Origin: Bacillota bacterium
Lineage (GTDB): Bacteria > Bacillota > Clostridia > Christensenellales > SZUA-584
Direction: 5' to 3'
Length of the DNA: 64,000 nucleotides
NCBI GenBank assembly: GCA_023397655.1
Contig: JAEWTW010000012.1
Location: 119,802 to 183,801 of the forward strand
The position numbers and the translations under genes were made by a program. The notes beneath the pieces were generated by a model. It had not been told where the DNA came from. It searched no databases and saw only the letters and a program-made list of their open reading frames with translations. Of this stretch, positions 25,839 through 34,448 are shown piece after piece (position 1 is the first letter of the stretch; each line of letters begins with the position of its first letter).

Positions 25839-27431
25839 ATGAGTAACAAGGACAGGGTGCTGGAGAAATACGGCGCCCGCGTGTATAAAAACCGCAAGGA
25901 ACACGTGATGGAGGTGACGGACGAAACCAAAGAAATGCCCATCACCGCCAATACGCGCAGCGTTCCCGGCATTATGACCAACCGCGGCTGCTGCTATGCA
26001 GGCTGCAAAGGCGTTGTACTTGGGCCGCTGAAGGACGCGCTGACCATCACGCATGGGCCTATCGGCTGCGGCTTCTATTCGTGGGGCACTCGCCGCAACA
26101 AGGCAAAGACGGAGAGCGGCGACAACTTCATCCAATACTGCTTCTCTACGGATATGCAGGAACCGGACATCGTGTTCGGTGGCGAGAAGAAGCTGCGCGC
26201 AGCCATCGACGAGGCAATGGAGATGTTTTCACCCAAGGCGATACTGATTTGCTCCACCTGCCCGGTGGGTCTCATCGGTGACGACATACATGCCATCGCG
26301 GCGGAAGCGGAGAAGAAGTACGGCATCACCTGTGTGGCTTTCAGCTGCGAAGGGTATAAAGGCGTCAGCCAGAGCGGCGGCCACCATATCGCCAACAACG
26401 GCCTGATGCGCCGCATCATCGGTACCAACGACGTCGCGTCGGACAGCAAGTATAAGGTGAACCTGCTGGGCGAGTACAACATCGGCGGCGACGGCTGGGA
26501 AACGGAACGCATCTTAAAGCGCATTGGCTATGATTTGATCTCGGTGTTCACGGGCGACGGCAGCGTGGAAGCGTTGCAGAAGTCCCACATGGCGGACCTC
26601 AATCTGGTCATGTGCCATCGGTCTATCAACTACATCGCAGAGATGATGAAGGACAAATACGGCATCAGTTGGCTCAAAGTCAACTTCATCGGCGTGGATG
26701 CCACCATCCAATCGCTGCGGGACATGGCGGAGTTCTTCGGGGACGAAGAGCTGAAAGCAAGAACGGAAGAAGTGATCGCAGATGAGTTGGCTGCCATTGA
26801 GGAGGAGCGCGTGTATTACCGTTCCAAGCTCAAAGGAAGGACAGCCGCACTGTTCGTGGGCGGATCCCGCGCGCATCATTACCAGAACCTTCTGGCAGAC
26901 CTTGAAGTAGATACAGTGCTAGCCGGATACGAGTTTGCGCATCGCGACGACTACGAGGGCCGCGACGTGATCCCCACCATTAAGGAGGACGCAGACAGCA
27001 AGAACATCGAAAGCATCACAGTGGAGCCCGACCCGCAGCGGTTCCGCGCCTATCTCTCAAAGGAGAAGTACAACGAGCTAAAAGCTAAAATGCCGCTCGA
27101 GAGCTATGACGGCATGATACGGGATATGAAGACGGGCAGCATCGTGGTGGACGATTTGAACCACTTTGAGACAGAAGAATTCATTCGCGTGCTGAAGCCG
27201 GACTTCTTTTTCTCGGGCATCAAGGACAAATACATACTGCAAAAGAGCGGTGTGGTGTCCAAACAGCTGCACTCGTACGACTACAGCGGCCCCTACTCCG
27301 GCTTTAACGGGGCAATCCAGTTCGCGCGGGATATCACAATGGGTCTGTACACACCCGCTTGGAATTACATCACCCCGCCGTGGAAAAACCAATCGACACT
27401 GCAAGCCAGACTGGCAGGAGGTGAATCCTGA
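25839..27431 (+). CDS. nifD: Nitrogenase molybdenum-iron protein alpha chain
   Basis: 530 aa. P-cluster cysteines are visible at Cys51 (RGCCYAGCKG), Cys77 (GPIGCGFYS) and Cys141 (STCPVGLIGDD). FeMo-cofactor ligands are Cys259 (VMCHRSINY) and His478 (QLHSYDYSGPY), with the GVSQSGGHHIANN segment holding the Gln and His near the active site. The SYDYSGPY context marks a Mo-type enzyme rather than AnfD or VnfD. The FYSWGTRRN segment resembles the C. pasteurianum type. The start at 25839 follows nifI2 by 16 nt; stop overlaps nifK by one base. Confidence 0.96.
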   Translation: MSNKDRVLEKYGARVYKNRKEHVMEVTDETKEMPITANTRSVPGIMTNRGCCYAGCKGVVLGPLKDALTITHGPIGCGFYSWGTRRNKAKTESGDNFIQYCFSTDMQEPDIVFGGEKKLRAAIDEAMEMFSPKAILICSTCPVGLIGDDIHAIAAEAEKKYGITCVAFSCEGYKGVSQSGGHHIANNGLMRRIIGTNDVASDSKYKVNLLGEYNIGGDGWETERILKRIGYDLISVFTGDGSVEALQKSHMADLNLVMCHRSINYIAEMMKDKYGISWLKVNFIGVDATIQSLRDMAEFFGDEELKARTEEVIADELAAIEEERVYYRSKLKGRTAALFVGGSRAHHYQNLLADLEVDTVLAGYEFAHRDDYEGRDVIPTIKEDADSKNIESITVEPDPQRFRAYLSKEKYNELKAKMPLESYDGMIRDMKTGSIVVDDLNHFETEEFIRVLKPDFFFSGIKDKYILQKSGVVSKQLHSYDYSGPYSGFNGAIQFARDITMGLYTPAWNYITPPWKNQSTLQARLAGGES

Positions 27432-28795
27432 TGTTGAATCTGACACCTGAAAAAATTGCGGAACGCAAAGCGCTGCGCATCAACCCCTGCAAGACGTGCC
27501 AGCCTGTGGGCGCTCTATACTGCGCGCTGGGCGTACACAAGTGCATGCCGCACAGCCATGGCTCCCAAGGATGCGTATCTTATCACCGCACGTTCCTTTC
27601 GCGTCACTTTAAGGAACCGGCCATTGCGTCCACCAGCTCGTTTACCGAGGGCGCTTCAGTGTTTGGCGGCGGCAGCAATCTGCGCACCAGTGTAAAAAAC
27701 ATATTCGAGATATACAAACCGGACGTCATCGCGGTGCACACCACGTGTCTCAGCGAAACCATCGGCGACGACGTGGGCAGCTATATCATGGATATGGAAG
27801 TGCCGGACGGCAAGCTGGTGGTGCACTCCAGCACACCCAGTTACGTGGGTTCGCACATCAACGGTTTCTACAACATGATGGTGGGCTTTATTAACTATCT
27901 GGCGCGCTCTACAGGCAAAAAGAACGGCAAAACGGCCATTTTCCCCGGTTTTCTGAACCCGGGAGATATCCGTGAAATGAAGCGGATTGCGACGGTAATG
28001 GGCGTACCTTTCATCATGTTTCCCGACCAGAGCGGTGTGATGGACGCGCCCATGACAGGACGCTATGAGATGTATCCCGAAGGCGGAACGACACTTGAAG
28101 AAATTGAGGCGCTGGGCGACTGCGATAAAGTAATCGCGTGCGGACAGCTGACATCAGCAGAACCCGCCAACGTGCTGCAGCGCAAATGCAAGGTGCCGTA
28201 CGACCTGATCCCGCTGCCCATCGGCATTGAAGGGACGGATAAGTTTATCATGTCGCTGTCGGCATTGTCCCAAAGCGAGATACCCAAGGAGCTGGAGGAA
28301 GAGCGCGGACAGCTGGTCGATGTGATGCTGGACGCCCACCTTTACTACCATGGCAAAAAGGTGGCGATATTCGGTGACCCGGATACGGCGCTGGGGCTGA
28401 TGCAGCTGACACTGGAGATGGGCATGATACCCAAATACGTCATCACCGGCACGCCGGGCGAGGCGTTTGAGAGAGCGGCACGCGGCATATTGGCCAAATT
28501 CGATGCGCCGGATTGCACCATCAAAGCCAACGCAGACCTGTTCGAGCTGCACCAGTGGATCAAGAACGAACCGGTGGATTTGCTGCTGGGCACCAGCTAC
28601 GGCAAGCAGATCGCCAAGGCGGAGAACATACCGTTCGTGCGTGCCGGCTTCCCTGTTCTCGACCGTTACGCGCACTCATACTTCCCGATCACGGGCTACA
28701 AGGGAGCGCTGCGGCTGCTGGAACAGATCACGAACGCGCTGCTGGACCATCAGGACCGGGAATGCGCCGACGAGGACATGGACGTTGTAATGTAA
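27431..28795 (+). CDS. nifK: Nitrogenase molybdenum-iron protein beta chain
   Basis: 454 aa, the short form without the N-terminal extension of the Azotobacter protein, as in C. pasteurianum. P-cluster cysteines are Cys23 (CKTCQPVGA), Cys48 (HGSQGC) and Cys106 (TTCLSETIGDD). It pairs with NifD in the alpha2beta2 tetramer. The start ATG overlaps the nifD stop (TGATG). It is followed by a hairpin and a palindromic element before nifE, so full-length transcription beyond it may be reduced. Confidence 0.96.
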   Translation: MLNLTPEKIAERKALRINPCKTCQPVGALYCALGVHKCMPHSHGSQGCVSYHRTFLSRHFKEPAIASTSSFTEGASVFGGGSNLRTSVKNIFEIYKPDVIAVHTTCLSETIGDDVGSYIMDMEVPDGKLVVHSSTPSYVGSHINGFYNMMVGFINYLARSTGKKNGKTAIFPGFLNPGDIREMKRIATVMGVPFIMFPDQSGVMDAPMTGRYEMYPEGGTTLEEIEALGDCDKVIACGQLTSAEPANVLQRKCKVPYDLIPLPIGIEGTDKFIMSLSALSQSEIPKELEEERGQLVDVMLDAHLYYHGKKVAIFGDPDTALGLMQLTLEMGMIPKYVITGTPGEAFERAARGILAKFDAPDCTIKANADLFELHQWIKNEPVDLLLGTSYGKQIAKAENIPFVRAGFPVLDRYAHSYFPITGYKGALRLLEQITNALLDHQDRECADEDMDVVM

Positions 28796-28819
28796 ATACT
28801 GTATGATAAGACTTTTTGA

Positions 28820-28863
28820 CAAAGCGGGTTGCAATGCGGCACAAAGCAAAGCGGCCCGCTTTG
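28820..28863 (+). terminator. Hairpin downstream of nifK (terminator or transcript-end stabiliser)
   Basis: CAAAGCGGG pairs with CCCGCTTTG (9 bp) around an A-rich loop that itself contains GC repeats. No clean T-run follows, so it may stabilise the nifHDK message more than end it. Confidence 0.4.
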
Positions 28864-28898
28864 CGCATTTGTAAGAGGGTCAAAATATTATTTCTTAC

Positions 28899-29077
28899 GA
28901 GGGCTCTGCCCTCGCGCACCCGCTTCTTTTCATTAAGAAAAGAAGCAAAAGAAACAGGAACTGCCTTTACAAGTAGTTCCTAATGGGATTGTCAAGAGGC
29001 TTGCCCCTTGAACAGTGGTTCGGGGTCCCCGAGAAGACGAAGGCTTTTTGGGGTGAAGGTTAGGAGGCAGAGCCTCC
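28899..29077. repeat. Palindromic intergenic element between nifK and nifE
   Basis: About 180 bases built from consecutive perfect or near-perfect palindromes: GAGGGC-TCT-GCCCTC (28899-28913), a 10-bp stem GCTTCTTTTC/GAAAAGAAGC (28922-28946), GGAACTGC/GTAGTTCC (28957-28980), CGGGG-T-CCCCG (29021-29031) and GGAGGC-AGA-GCCTCC (29063-29077). The outer parts, GGCTCTGCC and GGCAGAGCC, are inverted copies of each other. It codes for nothing recognisable. The structure suggests a REP/MITE-like dispersed element inserted in the nif operon; copy number cannot be judged from this window. Confidence 0.6.
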
Positions 29078-29136
29078 AAAATCTTAGACCTTTATTAAGG
29101 ATTATTCCTGGGATGAGAGCGGAAGGAGACGGAAAC

Positions 29137-30516
29137 ATGAGCGACAATACCGTCATACTGGAAGAAAGAAAGAGCTTTATACAATACGGAAAGAAGCAAG
29201 GCGGCATCAGCTGCGACAGCGACAGCCTGTCGGGCGCTGTCAGCCAACGGGCGTGTGTGTACTGCGGTGCGCGCGTGGTGCTGAACCCCATCACCGACGC
29301 GTTCCACATCGTGCACGGGCCTATCGGCTGCGCAAGCTATACATGGGATATCCGCGGCAGCCTGACCAGCGGCAGCGAGCTTTACCGCAACAGCTTCTCC
29401 ACCGACCTGTCCGAAAAGGACGTGGTGTTCGGCGGAGAAAAGAAGCTGACTGCAGCGATCGACGAGCTGGTACAGCAGCATAATCCCCGGCTGATATTTG
29501 TCTATGCCACCTGCATCGTGGGCGTCATCGGGGACGATGTGGAAGCAGTATGCCGTGAAGCTGAGAAGAAATACGGCATTCGTGTAATCCCAGTGAAGTC
29601 GCCCGGGTTTTCCGGCAACAAATCATACGGCTACAAGATGGCCTGCAACGCCATCATGGAACTGATACTGCCGCATAGAACGACCGCGGTCAAACGGGGC
29701 GTCAATATACTGGGCGATTTCAACCTCGCCGGTGAGATGTGGATCATCAAGAACTATCTGCAGGAGATCGGCATTGAGGTGGTGTCCACCATCACAGGCG
29801 ATGCGAGTTACGACAGCATCACCAAAGCGCCCGGCGCAGCACTCAACATTGTTCAATGCGCGGGCTCGATGACATATCTCGCGAACCGCATGGAGCAGGA
29901 GATGGGCATCCCGTTCATCAAGGTCAGCTTCTTCGGCGTAGAGGACACGTCCTCATCGCTGATACGCGTGGCGGAAGCGGCGGGCACACCGGAAAATGTG
30001 GCCCGCGCCCGCGCATTCACCAAGCGCGAGGAGCGGCGTCTGCAAAGCTTTCTGGATATGTATACGCCGCGTCTGGCGGGGAAAAAGGCGGCTATCTATG
30101 TGGGCGGCGGTTTTAAGGCGATTTCGCTGATTCGCCAGTTCAACGCACTCGGCATCAAAACCGTGGTGGTGGGCACGCAGACGGGCAAACCGGAAGACTA
30201 CGAGATGATCGGACAGCTGGTGGATAAGGATACGGTGATATTGGACGACGCGAACCCCGCCGAGCTGGAGACGTTCATGAAGCGGAAGGGGGCGGACATA
30301 CTGGTAGGCGGCGTTAAAGAGCGGCCGCTGGCCTACAAGCTGGGCATCGCCTTTTGCGACCACAACCATGAGCGCAAGCACGCATTAGCGGGCTACGACG
30401 GCGTAATTAACTTCACACAGGAGATCAACATGTCGATGAACAGCCCGGTGTGGCGGTCGCTGAACACACCGTTGCTGCCCGAGACGGATGAATCGTGCAA
30501 GGAGGTGAGCGCATGA
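29137..30516 (+). CDS. nifE: Nitrogenase FeMo-cofactor scaffold subunit NifE
   Basis: 459 aa NifD paralogue. With NifN it forms the scaffold on which the NifB product is matured to FeMo-cofactor. Cluster-binding motifs: RACVYCGARVV, VHGPIGCASYTWDIRG and YATCIVGVIGDDVEAV. The segment LAGEMWIIKNYLQEIG and the QCAGSMTYLA motif fit NifE. AAGGAGA lies before the ATG at 29137; the frame is open further upstream into the palindromic element, which is not coding. ATGA overlap with nifN-B. Confidence 0.95.
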   Translation: MSDNTVILEERKSFIQYGKKQGGISCDSDSLSGAVSQRACVYCGARVVLNPITDAFHIVHGPIGCASYTWDIRGSLTSGSELYRNSFSTDLSEKDVVFGGEKKLTAAIDELVQQHNPRLIFVYATCIVGVIGDDVEAVCREAEKKYGIRVIPVKSPGFSGNKSYGYKMACNAIMELILPHRTTAVKRGVNILGDFNLAGEMWIIKNYLQEIGIEVVSTITGDASYDSITKAPGAALNIVQCAGSMTYLANRMEQEMGIPFIKVSFFGVEDTSSSLIRVAEAAGTPENVARARAFTKREERRLQSFLDMYTPRLAGKKAAIYVGGGFKAISLIRQFNALGIKTVVVGTQTGKPEDYEMIGQLVDKDTVILDDANPAELETFMKRKGADILVGGVKERPLAYKLGIAFCDHNHERKHALAGYDGVINFTQEINMSMNSPVWRSLNTPLLPETDESCKEVSA

Positions 30517-33203
30517 GCATGAATCTGGTGAACCTCAACGTGAACCCTTGCAAGATGTGCATGCCAATGGGCAGCGTGAGCGCATTCTATGGCATCCGAC
30601 GCTGCATGACGCTGCTGCATGGTTCTCAAGGGTGCAGCACATATATCCGCCGCCATATGGCGACACACTACAACGAACCGGTGGACATCGCGTCGTCGTC
30701 GCTCACCGAACAGGGTACGGTGTTCGGCGGTGAAAGCAACCTGATCAAAGGGCTGAAGAACCTGATTGCGCTTTATGACCCGGACGTCATCGGCGTGGCG
30801 ACAACATGTCTTGCCGAAACGATCGGCGAAGATATTCCCCGCATTATCCGCGATTTCTACGACGCCAACCCGGACTGCCGCGCCAAGATCATCCCCGTAT
30901 CGTCGGCAGGCTATTCAGGAACACAGTACGAGGGCTTCTTTGTGGCGCTGCGGGCTATTGTGCAGCACACCGAGATGATTAAAGAGAAGCACGACGGCAT
31001 CAACGTGGTCACCAGCATGCTGAGTCCGGCGGATACGCGTTGGCTAAAAGCATTGCTTGCCGAAATGGAGCTGGACGCGATACTGCTGCCCGACCTGTCA
31101 GAAAACTTGGATGGCGTACATCAAACAGAATATAACCGTCTGCCGGACGGAGGCACATCGCTGGCGGATATCGCACGGATGGCGGGATCACGGCTAACAG
31201 TGGAGCTGTCCACGTTCGTGAGTGACGACTACTCCCCAGCCAAAGACCTCTCCGAAACATATGGAGTGCCGTATATACGGTGCAACCTGCCCATGGGGCT
31301 TCGGGACACGGATGCGCTGATTCGCGTGCTCGCCGAAGCGGGCGGCACGGTGACGGATGCCATTCAGCGTGAGCGTGGGCGGTATTTGGACGCAATGGTG
31401 GACTCACACAAATACAATGCGGAAGGCCGCGTAGCAATATTCGGCGAACCGGACTTTGTATACGCGACTTCCCGTTTGTGTACCGAAAACGGTCTTGTGC
31501 CCGTGTTGACAGCGACGGGCGCCAAGTGCGGCGGATTAAAGCTGCTGCTGGACGAGGAAAACAGCCGTACGGCGGACACCTTCTTCGCCGAAGGCGTCGA
31601 GATACTGGATGCAACTGATTTTGACACCATAGAGGAAGCAGCAGCTAGACTGGGTGCAAACCTGCTGGTGGGCAGCTCGGACGGCAGGCGCATAGCACAC
31701 AAGCTCAATATCCCGTTGATCCGCTGCGCGTTCCCAGTGCACGATCACGTGGGCGGACAGCGCATACGGACATTAGGCTATGAAGGTGCACTATCACTGC
31801 TGGACAAGATGACCAATTCGCTGCTGGAGTGTAAGGAATCCGGCTTTCGAGAGCAGCTGTATCAGAAATATTATAGGGGGCCAGGCAAGGTGTTAAGTGC
31901 AGTAACTAAGCTAAATAAACCAACAGATAACAGGACAGCAGCAGAGAGAACAGCGTCGCACCCCTGCTTCAACGGCTGCGGCGGCGACTATGCGCGCATC
32001 CATTTACCGGTGGCGCGCGGCTGCAATATTCAGTGCAACTACTGCGTACGCAAGTTTGACTGTCCCAACGAGAGCCGCCCGGGCGTCACCACCAAGGTGC
32101 TCTCCCCCGCCGAGGCGTTTGACAGATACATGGAAGCCAGAGAGCGCGTTTCCAACCTGACTGTAGTGGGCATCGCAGGGCCGGGCGACGCGCTGGCGGA
32201 CTTCGACAAGACGGCAAAAACGCTGCAGATGATCCGCATGGCCGACCCAGACGTGACGTTCTGTCTCTCCACCAACGGCCTGATGCTGCCGCAGTATGCC
32301 GATCAGATCGCGGAGCTTGGCGTATCTCACGTCACGGTCACGGTGAACGCGGTGGATCCCAAAATTGCCAGCCGTGTTTATAAGCATATTCACTACATGG
32401 GGCAAACCTATACGGGCGAAGCGGCGGCGGCGATACTGCTGTCCAACCAGATGGCAGGTATCAAGATGCTGACTGATCGGGGCATCATCGTTAAGGTCAA
32501 CATCGTGATGCTCAAGGGCATCAATGAAGACCACATTCCCGCCGTGGTGGAGAAGGTGAAGTCACTGGGCGCCACGCTGACCAACATCATGCAGCTGATC
32601 CCAGTGAAGGGCAGCGCCTTTGAGGATATGCCGCTGGTCAGCAACAAGGAGATTATGGCGATGCGCGAGAGGTGCGGCGAAACACTGACCCAGATGATGC
32701 ATTGTCGACAGTGCCGTGCGGACGCCGTGGGGCGGCTGGACAACGACGAATCAGCAACCTTCAACGGCTGCAGCGGCGGTTGCGGCAAGACAGTGGCCAC
32801 GGAAAAGAAGCCCGTCATTACGGAGCAAAAACCGCTGCTGTTTGCGGTAGCCTCACGCGGCGGCGTGCTGGTGGATCAGCACTTCGGGCACGCTTCCGAT
32901 TTCTATATCTATGCGGTCGGCAACGGCGAAGTGCGGTTTGTGGAACGGCGCGGCGTAGGCAAATACTGTGATGGCACCGAAGGCTGCGACGGCAAGGGCG
33001 GCGGCAAACAGTTTAAGTTCGAGCAGATATACGAAGCGATTAAGGACTGCGCGGGTATCGTCACAATGCGCATCGGAGAAGCGCCTCGGCAGAAGCTGGC
33101 CGAGAAAGGCATATCCGTATGGACCAGCTTTGGCCGCATTGAGGACGCCGTGGAGGAAGCGGCAACAGAATACGATTCAACTAAACTGAAAGGAATTATA
33201 TAA
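30513..33203 (+). CDS. nifN-B: NifN-NifB(-NifX) fusion protein, FeMo-cofactor assembly
   Basis: 896 aa from the ATG at 30513 (AAGGAGGTG upstream). Residues 1-440 are NifN (NPCKMCMPMGS, LHGSQGCSTYI, TTCLAETIGED). A Thr/Asn/Arg-rich linker of about 40 residues follows. From about 483 to 765 is NifB: HPCFNGCGGDYARIH, the radical-SAM triad CNIQCNYC at about 503-510, and later CRQCRADAVG. From about 774 on is a NifX/NafY-like domain (LLFAVASRGGVLVDQHFGHA). NifB makes the Fe8S9C precursor and NifN is half of the scaffold, so the fusion would channel it. The same NifN-B fusion is known in C. pasteurianum. Confidence 0.96.
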   Translation: MSMNLVNLNVNPCKMCMPMGSVSAFYGIRRCMTLLHGSQGCSTYIRRHMATHYNEPVDIASSSLTEQGTVFGGESNLIKGLKNLIALYDPDVIGVATTCLAETIGEDIPRIIRDFYDANPDCRAKIIPVSSAGYSGTQYEGFFVALRAIVQHTEMIKEKHDGINVVTSMLSPADTRWLKALLAEMELDAILLPDLSENLDGVHQTEYNRLPDGGTSLADIARMAGSRLTVELSTFVSDDYSPAKDLSETYGVPYIRCNLPMGLRDTDALIRVLAEAGGTVTDAIQRERGRYLDAMVDSHKYNAEGRVAIFGEPDFVYATSRLCTENGLVPVLTATGAKCGGLKLLLDEENSRTADTFFAEGVEILDATDFDTIEEAAARLGANLLVGSSDGRRIAHKLNIPLIRCAFPVHDHVGGQRIRTLGYEGALSLLDKMTNSLLECKESGFREQLYQKYYRGPGKVLSAVTKLNKPTDNRTAAERTASHPCFNGCGGDYARIHLPVARGCNIQCNYCVRKFDCPNESRPGVTTKVLSPAEAFDRYMEARERVSNLTVVGIAGPGDALADFDKTAKTLQMIRMADPDVTFCLSTNGLMLPQYADQIAELGVSHVTVTVNAVDPKIASRVYKHIHYMGQTYTGEAAAAILLSNQMAGIKMLTDRGIIVKVNIVMLKGINEDHIPAVVEKVKSLGATLTNIMQLIPVKGSAFEDMPLVSNKEIMAMRERCGETLTQMMHCRQCRADAVGRLDNDESATFNGCSGGCGKTVATEKKPVITEQKPLLFAVASRGGVLVDQHFGHASDFYIYAVGNGEVRFVERRGVGKYCDGTEGCDGKGGGKQFKFEQIYEAIKDCAGIVTMRIGEAPRQKLAEKGISVWTSFGRIEDAVEEAATEYDSTKLKGII

Positions 33204-33205
33204 CG

Positions 33206-33514
33206 ATGGTTCAACCGAAATATCATGTGTTTGTGTGTACAAGCTGCCGCATCAACGGCGTACAGAAGGGCTTCTGCCATGCCAAAGGCAGCGTGGGTCT
33301 GGTGCAGCGGTTTATGGAAGAGATCGATGAGCGCGACTTGTCCGGCGATGTAATGGTCACCAACACCGGCTGCTTCGGCATCTGTGAAAAAGGCCCTGTC
33401 GTCGTGGTGTACCCCGAGGCCACATGGTATGGCAACGTGACGGAGGACGACGTGGCGGACATAGTGGAACAGCATTTAGAGAATGGAGAAAAGGTTGGAA
33501 GGCTTGTCATCTAG
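33206..33514 (+). CDS. Thioredoxin-like 2Fe-2S ferredoxin of the nif operon
   Basis: 102 aa. Cysteines in VCTSCRINGVQKGFC and NTGCFGICEKGPVVVVYPE give the C-x10-12-C ... C-x3-C pattern of the C. pasteurianum 2Fe-2S ferredoxin, which has been shown to interact with the MoFe protein. The start lies 2 nt after the nifN-B stop with AAAGGA upstream, so it is translated with the cofactor genes. Its exact role is not settled; electron transfer or cofactor maturation are both possible. Confidence 0.9.
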   Translation: MVQPKYHVFVCTSCRINGVQKGFCHAKGSVGLVQRFMEEIDERDLSGDVMVTNTGCFGICEKGPVVVVYPEATWYGNVTEDDVADIVEQHLENGEKVGRLVI

Positions 33515-34448
33515 GCGAGAACTTCATATCACGGATGCGTCGCTATGCGGCCTGCCGCTGCGAGACACGGATGCTCAATCTGTTCGGGCGTATTACCTGT
33601 CGCTGCTGGAGCTGGGCGTTTCTTATGTGCAGATACCAATGGATGCTTTGCAGATTCTCAGAACGTCAGTTGACCCGGGTCGGACGGTACTCAGCATTCC
33701 TACTGGCAACACAGAGGTTCCGTCTGGCTTTGTCGGATATCTGAGCGCGGATTCCGGCGTACCGGGGTGGTGGATCTGCGAGTGTGCTTTAGGCACTACC
33801 CCACCGGAGTATGCGGATGAGATTCGCTGGACAGCAGATGACGCGCTTTTCTTCGGGGACTATGCAGACACGTTTACGCAGATGGCTGAGGCGCGTTTCG
33901 CATTCTGCCCGCACGGCGCGGGCGAGCTGGGTACGGCGCTGGCGGTGGAATGGCTGTTGGCAGGCGGCTGTCAACTCACGGCAGGATTCATGGGAGCAGG
34001 CGGGCTTGCGCCGCTGGAAGAGGTGCTGGCAGCCCTGCATGTGTGTGGCATGCTGCCCGAAACAATCCGGCTGGACCGGCTTCTCGGCGTAACCGAAGCG
34101 TATCAGCAGCTGACAGGACGCCATATCCCCGCGCATAAAGCTGTGATCGGCTCAGCTCTGTTCGACGTGGAATCCGGCGTTCATGTGGATGGCCTTGCAA
34201 AGAACCGGCAGTGCTACGAGCCTTTCGCGCCCGATTCGGTGGGCGCAAAGCGGCGTATCGTCATCGGTAAGCACTCGGGCAAGCGGGCGCTGCGGCTCAA
34301 GCTGGAGGAGCTGGGCTTCAGCGGCGAATATGATCTTGATCAGCTGTTGGAGCTGGTGCGAGAAGAGAGCATGCACTTGGGCGGCGGGTTGGATGACAGA
34401 ACCTTTGCAGCGCTGGCGAAACGCACACGGGGAGGCGACGCCGCATGA
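33483..34448 (+). CDS. nifV(omega): Homocitrate synthase, omega subunit (C-terminal half of NifV)
   Basis: 321 aa. Corresponds to the C-terminal part of isopropylmalate/homocitrate synthases: CPHGAGELGTALAVEWLLAG, FDVESGVHVDGLAKN, IVIGKHSGKRALRLKLEELG. It also keeps a diverged N-terminal barrel without the TLRDG motif (LHITDASLCGLPLRDTDAQ). With NifV alpha it should form a two-component enzyme making homocitrate for FeMo-cofactor, as in C. pasteurianum. The chosen ATG overlaps the ferredoxin gene by 32 nt; TTG codons at 33495 and 33504 are alternatives. ATGA overlap with nifV(alpha). Confidence 0.88.
   Translation: MEKRLEGLSSRRELHITDASLCGLPLRDTDAQSVRAYYLSLLELGVSYVQIPMDALQILRTSVDPGRTVLSIPTGNTEVPSGFVGYLSADSGVPGWWICECALGTTPPEYADEIRWTADDALFFGDYADTFTQMAEARFAFCPHGAGELGTALAVEWLLAGGCQLTAGFMGAGGLAPLEEVLAALHVCGMLPETIRLDRLLGVTEAYQQLTGRHIPAHKAVIGSALFDVESGVHVDGLAKNRQCYEPFAPDSVGAKRRIVIGKHSGKRALRLKLEELGFSGEYDLDQLLELVREESMHLGGGLDDRTFAALAKRTRGGDAA

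Noticed and set aside
25839..28795. Fe-only or vanadium nitrogenase, suggested by the nearby AnfO-like gene
   Set aside because: No delta subunit gene lies between D and K, the His ligand region reads HSYDYSGPY as in Mo enzymes, and modABC is in the same operon.
28899..29077. CRISPR-like array from the series of palindromes
   Set aside because: The palindromes differ from each other and there are no equal-length spacers.
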